A DNA stretch of 50,510 bases from an uncultured Eubacteriales bacterium (GTDB lineage Bacteria; Bacillota; Clostridia; Christensenellales; Aristaeellaceae), in contig CADAKE010000013.1 in assembly GCA_902788445.1 (NCBI GenBank), forward strand, positions 1 through 50,510. Reading direction: 5' to 3'. The translations under genes and the position numbers were made by a program. Positions 34,608 to 41,830 of the stretch are shown piece after piece (position 1 is the stretch's first letter; the number at the start of each line of letters is the position of its first letter). The notes under the pieces are model-generated. The model saw only the letters and a list, made by a program, of their open reading frames with translations. It did not search any database and had not been told where the DNA came from.

Positions 34608-34616
34608 ATTATAACA
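34608..34616 (-). promoter_or_regulatory. Extended -10 promoter of the methyltransferase gene
   Basis: TGTTATAAT on the minus strand is a perfect extended -10, in an AT-rich stretch about 65 bp before ATG 34545. No good -35 was seen. Confidence 0.55.
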
Positions 34617-34806
34617 TACTTTCTCAATAAATGCACGTATTTTTGTAATATTTTTTTAATTATTTTAGAACATTTTTGACACAATTCGTTTTCTACCATA
34701 TCCGGTGGTTCGCAAAAGCAAGGCATACCAGCAGCGGGAATAGGATAAAATGGGATCGTTCAGTCGATCTGCCATAGGGTGCTATCAGCCACAATACCAC
34801 GCAACC

Positions 34807-34889
34807 GTAGGGGCGGATATCATCCGCCCGTTTCGCATTTTACCGTTCGCAGATTTTTAGCAATTCGGGCGGATGATATCCGCCCCTAC
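34807..34889. repeat. Palindromic repeat F1 (GTAGGGGCGGAT type)
   Basis: Arms of 24 bp, 34807-34830 and 34866-34889, are complementary apart from the centre. Each arm is itself a hairpin (GGGCGGAT and ATCCGCCC). A second copy, F2, lies at 41645-41747 with another loop. Repeats of the type TAGGGGCG...CGCCCCTA are widespread in Bacillota genomes. Confidence 0.75.
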
Positions 34890-34981
34890 AAAAGTATGTT
34901 TCCTGACGTAAAGTGCCCATCAAAACGCACTGAAGCAGATACGGTAAAATGATTGAACGCTTTCTTTGTTGTTCAAAACAG

Positions 34982-35012
34982 AAAAAACCCGTCTTGCGAG
35001 ATACAAGACGGG
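34982..35012 (-). terminator. Intrinsic terminator of the TrpB-like gene
   Basis: On the minus strand CCCGTCTTG / CAAGACGGG (9 bp, 7-nt loop) is followed by six T. It lies 58 bp beyond the stop codon at 35071. Confidence 0.85.
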
Positions 35013-35070
35013 CATTGATTGTGTTTCGTGTTACGTTCGCTTTTTGCGCTGTGCAAGGCGCCGCGCGACC

Positions 35071-36450
35071 TTACAAATCAATCTTGGGAATACCGTCGAA
35101 GCCCTTCTGCAAATCTTCATCCGTGGGGATATAATCGGTCATCAGACCGTCGTGGAACTTCTCATAGGCCACCATATCGAAGTAGCCGGTGCCGGTGAGG
35201 CCGAAGAGGATGGTCTTTTCTTCGCCGGTTTCCTTGCACTTGAGCGCTTCGTCGATGGCCACGCGGATGGCGTGGGAGCTTTCCGGCGCGGGCAGGATGC
35301 CTTCCACCCGGGCGAATTCCTCCGCGGCCTTGAACACGCTGGTTTGCTCCACCGCCCGGGCTTCCATGTAGCCGTCGTGATACAGCTGGGAAAGGATGCT
35401 ACTCATGCCGTGGTAGCGCAGGCCGCCCGCGTGGTTGGGGGCGGGAATGAAGCCGCTGCCCAGGGTGTACATCTTCGCCATGGGGCACACCTTGCCGGTA
35501 TCGGCAAAGTCATAGGCGAACTTGCCGCGGGTGAAGCTGGGGCAGGAGGCGGGCTCCACGGCGATGAACTGATAGTCCTTTTCGCCCCGCAGCTTTTCAC
35601 CCATGAACGGAGCGATCAGGCCGCCCAGGTTGCTGCCGCCGCCCGCGCAGCCGATGATGACGTCGGGCACGATGCCGTATTTGTCCATGGCGATCTTTGT
35701 TTCCACACCGATCACGCTCTGGTGCAGCAGCACCTGGTTCAGCACGCTGCCCAGCACGTAGCGGTAGCCGGGATTGCTGACGGCCACTTCCACGGCCTCG
35801 GAGATGGCGCAGCCCAGGGAGCCGGTGGTGCCGGGGAACTGCTCCAGGATGGCGCGGCCCACGTTGGTGGTGTTGGAGGGAGAAGGCACCACGGACGCGC
35901 CGTAGGTGCGCATCACTTCGCGGCGGAAGGGCTTCTGCTCGTAGCTGACCTTCACCATGTACACCTTGCAGTCCAGATCGAAGTAAGAACAGGCCATGCT
36001 CAGCGCCGTGCCCCACTGGCCCGCGCCGGTCTCGGTGGTGACGCCCTTAAGCCCCTGCTTTTTGGCGTAATACGCCTGGGCAATGGCGGAATTCAGCTTG
36101 TGGGAGCCGGAGGTGTTGTTGCCCTCGAACTTATAGTAGATCTTGGCGGGCGTGCCCAGCTTCTTTTCCAGGCAGTAGGCGCGTACCAATGGAGAGGGAC
36201 GGTACATCTTGTAGAAGTCCAGAATCTCCTGGGGAATGGGATAGTACCGGGTGTCGTTGTCCAGTTCCTGCTTCACCAGTTCCTCGCAGAAAACGGGAGC
36301 CAGCTCCTCGGCCTTCATGGGCTGCAGGGTGCCGGGATTCAGGAGGGGGGCGGGCTTGTTCTTCATGTCGGCCCGCACGTTATACCAGGTGGTGGGCAGT
36401 TCGGATTCTTCCAGATAGATTTTGTAGGGGATGGCCTTGGTGTCCTTCAT
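35071..36450 (-). CDS. trpB: TrpB-like PLP enzyme (TrpB2 type tryptophan synthase beta chain)
   Basis: 459 residues, the longer TrpB2 form (TIGR01415). The PLP lysine is Lys118 in GNNTSGSHKLNSA, ETGAGQWG follows, and the phosphate-binding loop is GCAGGGSNLGG. The N-terminal extension of about 70 residues and the acidic C-terminus are typical of TrpB2. The reaction is L-serine plus indole to L-tryptophan. No trpA or other trp gene is adjacent, so it may salvage free indole; this is inference. A T-box with a Trp specifier upstream shows that the cell treats it as a tryptophan gene. AAAGGAG precedes ATG 36450. Confidence 0.93.
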   Translation of the reverse strand: MKDTKAIPYKIYLEESELPTTWYNVRADMKNKPAPLLNPGTLQPMKAEELAPVFCEELVKQELDNDTRYYPIPQEILDFYKMYRPSPLVRAYCLEKKLGTPAKIYYKFEGNNTSGSHKLNSAIAQAYYAKKQGLKGVTTETGAGQWGTALSMACSYFDLDCKVYMVKVSYEQKPFRREVMRTYGASVVPSPSNTTNVGRAILEQFPGTTGSLGCAISEAVEVAVSNPGYRYVLGSVLNQVLLHQSVIGVETKIAMDKYGIVPDVIIGCAGGGSNLGGLIAPFMGEKLRGEKDYQFIAVEPASCPSFTRGKFAYDFADTGKVCPMAKMYTLGSGFIPAPNHAGGLRYHGMSSILSQLYHDGYMEARAVEQTSVFKAAEEFARVEGILPAPESSHAIRVAIDEALKCKETGEEKTILFGLTGTGYFDMVAYEKFHDGLMTDYIPTDEDLQKGFDGIPKIDL

Positions 36451-36488
36451 GGGGATCGCTCCTTTCTGTTTGTCGGGCAGGGGCGATT

Positions 36489-36776
36489 CGTTCGCATAGA
36501 AAAATCCCTGCCCCAGTCATTTTTCTGCTGGGACAGGGATGAAATCTCTCATTCCTGCGGTGCCACCCGGCTTGGCGCTTCCGCGCCCGCTCATTCCGTA
36601 CCATCATACGGCTTCCTTTAATAACGGAGGGAAATCTCCGTCTCCCCTACTGAGGCGTTACCGCCCGTTCAGTTCGCCCTTGAAAGTCCATTCACCCCTG
36701 CCGACGCGCCGCGATTCCACCATCCGCCGCTCTCTTTTCCGTCAGGTAAGGGGTTACTCCTCTTTCGCTCTGGTGT
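36489..36776 (-). ncRNA. T-box leader, tryptophan-specific
   Basis: Minus-strand leader of the TrpB-like gene. Seen in order: stem I with GGAGTAACC, the distal AGAGAGCGGC and GGATGGTGG parts; the specifier loop GTGAATGGAC with TGG (Trp) at 36690-36688; the T-box GGGTGGCACCGC (36568-36557); and a terminator (ATCCCTGTCCCAG paired with CTGGGGCAGGGAT, then TTTTT, 36540-36500). The variable base in TGGC is C, matching the G73 discriminator of bacterial tRNA-Trp. Uncharged tRNA-Trp should pair and favour read-through into the gene. Confidence 0.92.
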
Positions 36777-36782
36777 AGCTTT

Positions 36783-36811
36783 ATCATAGCAGAGTAATAA
36801 AGAATTGTCAA
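36783..36811 (-). promoter_or_regulatory. Promoter of the T-box transcript
   Basis: Minus strand TTGACA (36811-36806), 17 bp, TATGAT (36788-36783). Transcription should start near 36776, at the beginning of the T-box. Confidence 0.85.
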
Positions 36812-36859
36812 TCCCATTTTTTTCCTGATTTCGCAAAAAACAGTCAAAAAACAATCCAC

Positions 36860-36908
36860 AAAAAAACTCAGACAGACGCCTTTGACGGCAGACTGCCTGA
36901 GAAAAAAA
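36860..36908. terminator. Terminator after asnS
   Basis: CTCAGGCAG (36901-36893) pairs with CTGTCTGAG (36875-36867) on the minus strand, with a further CTGCCGTC/GGCGT part in the loop, then seven T. T runs occur on both sides, so it may work both ways. Confidence 0.8.
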
Positions 36909-36918
36909 CAATCTTTGA

Positions 36919-38224
36919 TTAGAACTCAGCGCTGCCGGTGGTGCGCGGGAAGGGCAGCACGTCGCGGATGTTGGAGACGCCGGTCAAATACATGATCAGG
37001 CGCTCAAAGCCCAGGCCGAAGCCCGCATGGGGCGTGGTGCCGAACTTGCGCAGTTCCAGATACCACCAGTAGGAATCCATATCCAGGCCCAGTTCCTTGA
37101 TGCGGGCTTCCAGCACGTCCAGGCGTTCCTCGCGCTGGCTGCCGCCGATCAGTTCGCCGATGCCGGGCACCAGCACGTCCACAGCGGCGACGGTTTTGCC
37201 GTCGTCGTTCTGGCGCATGTAGAACGCCTTAATTTCCTTGGGGTAGTTGTATACGCACACCGGGCAGCCGAAGTGCTCCTCGGCCAGGTAGCGTTCATGC
37301 TCGGTCTGAATGTCCATGCCCCAATGAACGGGATACTCAAACTGCTTGTCCGCTTTCTCCAGGATGTCGATGGCGTCTGTATAGCTGACGCGGGCGAACT
37401 TGCTGTTCACCACATGCTGCAAGCGCTCGATCAGACCCTTGTCCACGAAGCTGTTCAGGAACGCCATTTCCTCCGGCGCTTTGGCCATCACGTCGGCGAT
37501 GACATACTTGAGCATGTCCTCCGCCAGGGCCATATCGTCCTCCAGGTCTGCGAAGGCGATTTCCGGCTCGATCATCCAGAATTCCGCGGCATGGCGGGGG
37601 GTGTAGGATTTTTCGGCGCGGAAGGTGGGGCCGAAGGTGTACACGTTGCGGAACGCCTGGGCGAAGCACTCCACGTTCAGCTGGCCGGACACGGTCAGGT
37701 TGGCGGGCTTGCCGTTCGCCCGCGCCCTCGGCGTCGGAGGTGGTAATCAGCGGGGTATGCACGTAGACAAAGTTCCGCTCCGCGAAGAAAGCGTGGATGG
37801 ACTGCGCCGCGATGGAACGGATGCGGAACACGGCGCTGAACAGGTTCGTGCGGGGACGCAGGTGGGCCTGGGTGCGCAGGTATTCCACGGTGTGGCGCTT
37901 TTTCTGCATGGGATAGCTGGGGTCGCAGGGGCCGACCATCTCCACCTTTTCGGCCTTGATTTCAAAGGGCTGCTGCGCGCCGGGCGTCAGCACCAGCGTG
38001 CCGGTGACCTCGATGGCGCTGCCCAGGGTGGTCTTGACCACATCGGCAAAGTTGCTCAGGTTCTGTTCACACACGATCTGCACGGACTGAAAGAAGGTGC
38101 CGTCGTTGAGGGCAATAAAGGCAAACGCTTTGCTGTCGCGCACCGTGCGCACCCAGCCGGACACGGTCACTTCCGTGCCGTCCGCGGGCGTCTGGCGGAA
38201 CAGAGAACGGACTGATAACTGCAT
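36919..38224 (-). pseudogene. asnS: Asparaginyl-tRNA synthetase, disrupted by internal deletion and frameshift
   Basis: Two frames together give most of a class II AsnRS. The first, from ATG 38224 to about 37715, has the anticodon-binding OB domain ([14 protein letters not shown]) and continues to [10 protein letters not shown]. The second, from about 37716 to 36919, resumes at [18 protein letters not shown] and is complete to [12 protein letters not shown], including motif 2 ([21 protein letters not shown]) and motif 3 ([13 protein letters not shown]). Missing are about 27 residues that normally follow GAGE (MFRVTT to the GK of the next strand), plus the frame. No full-length product is possible. 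Either the gene is decaying, with Asn-tRNA made through AspRS and GatCAB, or the assembly lost about 80 bp. It follows glk and hprK on the same strand. Confidence 0.85.
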
Positions 38225-38264
38225 ACGTTATTCCTCCCAAGAAACGCTCAAATGAGCGATATAG

Positions 38265-38379
38265 TGAGGAGTTAGGAGAGAGGAGAGAGGAGATGGTATG
38301 GCAATCCAAAAGAAAGAAACTCCTTCTGTTCAGTGATTGCAATACAATCTCCTATCTCCTATCTTCTATCTCCTATCTT
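38265..38379. repeat. Heptad inverted repeat, GGAGANA family, copy B3
   Basis: Left arm 38265-38294 (GGAGTTA, GGAGAGA, GGAGAGA, GGAGAT), right arm 38347-38379 (CTCCTAT, CTCCTAT, CTTCTAT, CTCCTAT). Loop about 50 bp. It fills the spacer between the glucokinase stop (38382) and the asnS start on the minus strand, ending 3 bp from the stop. Confidence 0.8.
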
Positions 38380-38381
38380 TT

Positions 38382-39326
38382 TTATTTTCCCAGCATCGCC
38401 GCGCCGACGATCCCGGCTTCGTTGCCCAGCTTGGCAAGAGCTAATTTGGGAATGGGCAGGGCTTTGAACATCTGATACCGGGGCAGGAGCGCCGCGACGC
38501 TGTTGAGCAGGAATTCACCCGCATAGCTCACGCCGCCGCCCAGCACGATGATGTCCGGGTCAAAGAACGAGGTGATATTGTTGATGGTCATGGCCAGATA
38601 CTTTACGAAGGAATTGAATACCCGAAGGGCGCACGCATCACCTTCCTTCGCGGCGTCGATCACCAGCTTGGCGTTGACGCGGTTGATATCCCCGCCCGCT
38701 TTCGCCAGGATGGCGGTGTCGGGGAAGGAATAGCATTCCTGCTTGGCGGTGCGGATGAGCGCGGTGGCGGAGCAGTAGCGCTCCACGCAGCCGTTGTTGC
38801 CGCAGGTGCAGGGCGCGCCGTCAGGCACCAGGGTCATGTGGCCGATCTCGCCAGCGCGATGATGCCCGCCGGACCAGGGACGGCCATTGATCACGATGCC
38901 GCCGCCGACGCCCGTGCCCAGCGTGATCATCACGCTGCTCTTGCAGCCCGCGCTGACGCCGAAATAGCTTTCGGCCAGGGCGGCCACGTTGGCATCGTTG
39001 TCGATGAACACCGGCTTGTTGATGTACTTCTGCATCTCCTCCCGCAGCGGCACGTTGATCCAGCCCAGGTTCGTGCAGTTGAACACCACGCCGGTATCCC
39101 CCTGCGCCACGCCGGGAATGCCGATGCCGATGGAAGCAATGTCCGCTTCCGTGAGGCCCGCCTTGGTGACGGCCTTCATCACGCAGGCCGCCATATCCCG
39201 GATGACTTCTTTATAAGGCCGCTCCGCCAGCGTTTTGGCGGACGTTTCCGACAGGATGGAGCCCGCTTCGCTGACCACGCCCACGGCGATGTTGGTGCCG
39301 CCCAGGTCAATGCCGATGTATACCAT
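38382..39326 (-). CDS. glk: ROK family glucokinase
   Basis: 314 residues. The ATP-binding DLGGTNIAVGVV starts at residue 7, the catalytic Asp is in IDNDANVAALAE (about 111), and the ROK zinc site is His163 with CTCGNNGC (Cys173, 175, 180). Together these are typical of ROK glucokinases (glucose plus ATP to glucose 6-phosphate). Other ROK kinases for N-acetylmannosamine or fructose share these motifs, so the sugar is inferred. No helix-turn-helix is present, so it is not a ROK repressor. GGAGGG precedes ATG 39326, 23 bp after hprK, suggesting one transcript that joins sugar phosphorylation with catabolite control. Confidence 0.92.
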   Translation of the reverse strand: MVYIGIDLGGTNIAVGVVSEAGSILSETSAKTLAERPYKEVIRDMAACVMKAVTKAGLTEADIASIGIGIPGVAQGDTGVVFNCTNLGWINVPLREEMQKYINKPVFIDNDANVAALAESYFGVSAGCKSSVMITLGTGVGGGIVINGRPWSGGHHRAGEIGHMTLVPDGAPCTCGNNGCVERYCSATALIRTAKQECYSFPDTAILAKAGGDINRVNAKLVIDAAKEGDACALRVFNSFVKYLAMTINNITSFFDPDIIVLGGGVSYAGEFLLNSVAALLPRYQMFKALPIPKLALAKLGNEAGIVGAAMLGK

Positions 39327-39349
39327 CTGTTTTCCCTCCGTATTGAACT

Positions 39350-40258
39350 TTATCCCATCTGACTGCTGAGCCGCTTGTCCAGTTCCTGGGCGGCGGAATA
39401 TCCCATTTGTTTGAGCGAATAATTCCGCGCGGCCACCTCAATGACCACGGCGACATTGCGCCCCGGCCGCACCGGCAGCACCACCTGGGGCACGCGCACG
39501 TCCATGATGGTGGTAAAATCATCCGTCAGGCCCAGCCGGTCGTAAGCCTTCTTTTCTTTCCAGGGCTCCAGGTGGATGATCATGTCGATGGTTTTGCTTG
39601 TCAGCACGGCGCTGATGCCGTACATGGCCTTGATATCAATGATGCCGATGCCGCGGATCTCCATCAGGTGGCGCACCATTTCGGGCGCTTCGCCGATCAG
39701 GCGGTTCTCCGTGATGCGGCACACGTCCACCACGTCGTCCGCGACTAACTGATGCCCGCGGCGCACCAGTTCCAGCGCGGCCTCGCTCTTGCCCACGCCG
39801 CTTTCGCCGGTAATCAGCACGCCCATGCCGTACACGTCCACCAGCACGCCGTGCAGCGTGGCGCGGGGCGCGAGGCAGCGGTTCAGGTAATTCATCGCGC
39901 TGGCGACGAACCGGGTCGTGACCAGATGGGTGCGCAGCAGCGCGGCGTCGTATTTCGCGGCCAGTTCCATCATGTCCGGCGAGGGCATCATCCCGCGGCA
40001 GATAATCATGCAGGGAACGCGGTAAGCAAAAAAGGCTTCCAGGCGGGCCCTGCGCACATCGTCGGTGAGGGATTCCAGATAGCTCATTTCCGTCAGGCCC
40101 ACCACCTGCGGCCAGTCATGCGGAAAGTGTTCATAAAAGCCCACAAACTGCAGGCCGGGGCGATTGAGTTCCGCCGCGTGGATGTCCCATTCCTTCTGCG
40201 AGGACGGACTGAGCACCTGCAAGTCCAGGGCCTTGATAAAGCTTTGGGCGTTGATCAT
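39350..40258 (-). CDS. hprK: HPr kinase/phosphorylase
   Basis: 302 residues, normal length. The N-terminal domain (about 1-130) precedes the P-loop kinase with His136 (LHGVLVDVYGMGVL), Walker A GESGVGKS (151-158), the LVADD loop, and the HprK signature EIRGIGIIDI. It phosphorylates or dephosphorylates Ser46 of HPr in response to ATP, fructose bisphosphate and phosphate, and so sets carbon catabolite repression in Bacillota. It is first in a minus-strand unit with the glucokinase gene, under a near-consensus promoter at 40292-40320. Confidence 0.97.
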   Translation of the reverse strand: MINAQSFIKALDLQVLSPSSQKEWDIHAAELNRPGLQFVGFYEHFPHDWPQVVGLTEMSYLESLTDDVRRARLEAFFAYRVPCMIICRGMMPSPDMMELAAKYDAALLRTHLVTTRFVASAMNYLNRCLAPRATLHGVLVDVYGMGVLITGESGVGKSEAALELVRRGHQLVADDVVDVCRITENRLIGEAPEMVRHLMEIRGIGIIDIKAMYGISAVLTSKTIDMIIHLEPWKEKKAYDRLGLTDDFTTIMDVRVPQVVLPVRPGRNVAVVIEVAARNYSLKQMGYSAAQELDKRLSSQMG

Positions 40259-40291
40259 GCGCTGCCTCCGTGAAGTGTGGGGATAAAAAGC

Positions 40292-40320
40292 ATTATAGCT
40301 TTTTCTCTTCCGGATTGCAA
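40292..40320 (-). promoter_or_regulatory. Promoter of hprK
   Basis: Minus strand TTGCAA (40320-40315), 17 bp, TATAAT (40297-40292), 34 bp before ATG 40258. Confidence 0.8.
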
Positions 40321-40345
40321 GGAAAAGAAGTGGAAAACCGCTCTA

Positions 40346-41473
40346 TCAGTAGCGGAAGAAGGAAGCGGGCACAAAATCCTGCACCGCGCCGACGCCCTCG
40401 ATAAAGGGGTTCAGGTTCAGGTTGCCGGGCGTGCGGTCGCGCTTGATGGCGTTCATGACGGTTTCGGCGTCCCGGCCGGTGGCGGGAGCGGGCTGGTAAA
40501 AGTTGCGCAGCTTGCCGCCCTTGTCCTTTTCGCAGGCCACGACGCAGGGAATGATATTCAGCTGATGCCCAAGGTACTTGTTGTTTTCGTCAAAGCTCAG
40601 GGTGAACTGGGCGATGTAGGTATAGTTCGTGGGCTCGTTCATATGGTTGGATTTGATTTCGGAATTGCCGCCGAACACGAAGTTGCCCAGGCTCCACAGC
40701 ACGGTCTTGTCGCCGTCCTGCCGGATGCCCTGGATGGTATGCGGATGATTGCCCACGATCAGGTCGCAGCCAAAGTCAAGCATTTTTTGAACCAGCTTAT
40801 CCTGGCCGCCGCCCCGGTCATAGCGCACGTCGTATTCGATCCCGGCGTGCGGGCAGCCGATGATCAGGTCGACATTCTGGGCGCGCAGCTGCTCAAAGGC
40901 GGCGCTGAGCAGGCCCAGCTTGTTCCACCAGCCGGATTCGTACATGGAAACAAAGCCGATTTTGATGCCGTCCTTTTCAAAAACGAAGGTCTGGTTGAAA
41001 GCGTCGTCCGTGCCGAACCAGCCGATGCCATTGGCATTCAGCGTTTCGGTGGTGGACTGGAGGCCGGGCATCCCGTAGTCCATGGAGTGGTTGTTCCCCA
41101 GGGAGCAGGCCTCGATGCTGGCGTTTTTCAGCATTTCCACATAACTGGTGTCGCCCCGGAAGGCGTAGGTTTTCTGGGCGCGGTTCGCGTCGAAATTGTA
41201 CAGCGTGCCTTCCAGGTTGATCGCGGTCAAATCGTCGTTTTCAAAAATATGCCTGACCTTTTCAAAGGGATAGTCGATGCCGTACTGCTGGATAAAAGCG
41301 TCAAAGCTGGTGGCCTTGCCGCGCTCCCGGTCGTCAATGCCCAGGGTACAGTCGCCGGTAAAAGAAATCACGATCTGCTTGGCGGCCTGAACGCCGCCCA
41401 TCTCCGCCACGCCGGAGGGCAGGAAAGACAAAATCAGGATCAGCGCTAACAAAAAAGAAGCGATTCGGCGCAT
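40346..41473 (-). CDS. CapA family protein (poly-gamma-glutamate system-like)
   Basis: 375 residues with a signal peptide (1-23, GVA-E). The CapA metallophosphatase-like fold shows GDCTLG (Asp41), NLEGT (86-90), SLGNNHSMDYG (124-134), CPHAGIEY in place of the usual HWGxEY (about 208), and GNHPHTIQ (241-248). In Bacillus, CapA/PgsA works in poly-gamma-glutamate export, but stand-alone secreted CapA proteins are common in gut Clostridia without pgsBC genes. None is seen here, so the role is unknown. It has its own promoter (41545-41574). Confidence 0.88.
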   Translation of the reverse strand: MRRIASFLLALILILSFLPSGVAEMGGVQAAKQIVISFTGDCTLGIDDRERGKATSFDAFIQQYGIDYPFEKVRHIFENDDLTAINLEGTLYNFDANRAQKTYAFRGDTSYVEMLKNASIEACSLGNNHSMDYGMPGLQSTTETLNANGIGWFGTDDAFNQTFVFEKDGIKIGFVSMYESGWWNKLGLLSAAFEQLRAQNVDLIIGCPHAGIEYDVRYDRGGGQDKLVQKMLDFGCDLIVGNHPHTIQGIRQDGDKTVLWSLGNFVFGGNSEIKSNHMNEPTNYTYIAQFTLSFDENNKYLGHQLNIIPCVVACEKDKGGKLRNFYQPAPATGRDAETVMNAIKRDRTPGNLNLNPFIEGVGAVQDFVPASFFRY

Positions 41474-41544
41474 GAGGTTCTCCTTTCACAAGAACAGGAA
41501 AGCAAGACGGAGCAAACACCGCCCTGCCAAATAACTACCTATCT

Positions 41545-41574
41545 AATATAGCGCAGAATGGTGCTTTCTGTCAA
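41545..41574 (-). promoter_or_regulatory. Promoter of the capA-like gene
   Basis: Minus strand TTGACA (41574-41569), 18 bp, TATATT (41550-41545), about 70 bp before the start codon. Confidence 0.7.
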
Positions 41575-41595
41575 TCCCTTGTTTTGATTGAAAAA

Positions 41596-41806
41596 GGGAC
41601 TGTCTCATAAACAAAAAAGAGCATAAAAAACATGACGAAACCCTGTAGGGGCGGATATCATCCGCCCGATCAGACGGTTCCGTCATGGCGCGGAAAAGTC
41701 AGTTGGCTCAATGTGTTTCATGCGGGCGGATACTATCCGCCCCTACAGGTTACGCGGTTATGCCATCCTGCATTTGTGCGGTTTTTACAGAATGTGAGAC
41801 AGCCCC
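41596..41806. mobile_element. MITE-like element with IS1182-type ends, carrying repeat F2
   Basis: The ends GGGACTGTCTCA (41596-41607) and TGAGACAGCCCC (41795-41806) form a 12-bp inverted repeat with one mismatch. The word GGGxCTGTCTCA resembles the ends I recall for IS1182-family elements. The 211-bp inside has no transposase. The palindrome F2 lies within it, so it is either a captured repeat or part of the element. No target duplication is evident (flanks AAAA and TCTT). It takes up most of the 357-bp capA-PG-binding gap; the rest is the capA promoter. Confidence 0.55.
41645..41747. repeat. Palindromic repeat F2 (GTAGGGGCGGAT type)
   Basis: Arms 41645-41668 and 41723-41747 match those of F1, with one TA/AT change in the right arm. 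The loop (54 bp) differs fully from F1's, so only arms are conserved between copies. Confidence 0.75.
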
Positions 41807-41830
41807 CTCTTTCTGCAATATGGGATTGAC

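Larger units (their letters stand above)
34546..35070. other. 525-bp intergenic region
   Basis: Contents in order: methyltransferase leader and promoter (to 34616), an AT-rich tract (about 34620-34680), unassigned sequence (34681-34806), palindromic repeat F1 (34807-34889), unassigned sequence (34890-34981), and the terminator of the TrpB-like gene (34982-35012). Nothing coding was found. Confidence 0.6.

Noticed and set aside
34681..34806. tRNA gene or small ORF in the methyltransferase-TrpB gap
   Set aside because: No cloverleaf, no TTCGA-type arm and no frame with a ribosome binding site was found.
37337..37714. Continuation of the first asnS frame as a real C-terminal domain
   Set aside because: The translation after GAGE is Arg/Pro-rich nonsense, while the other frame carries the conserved class II motifs.
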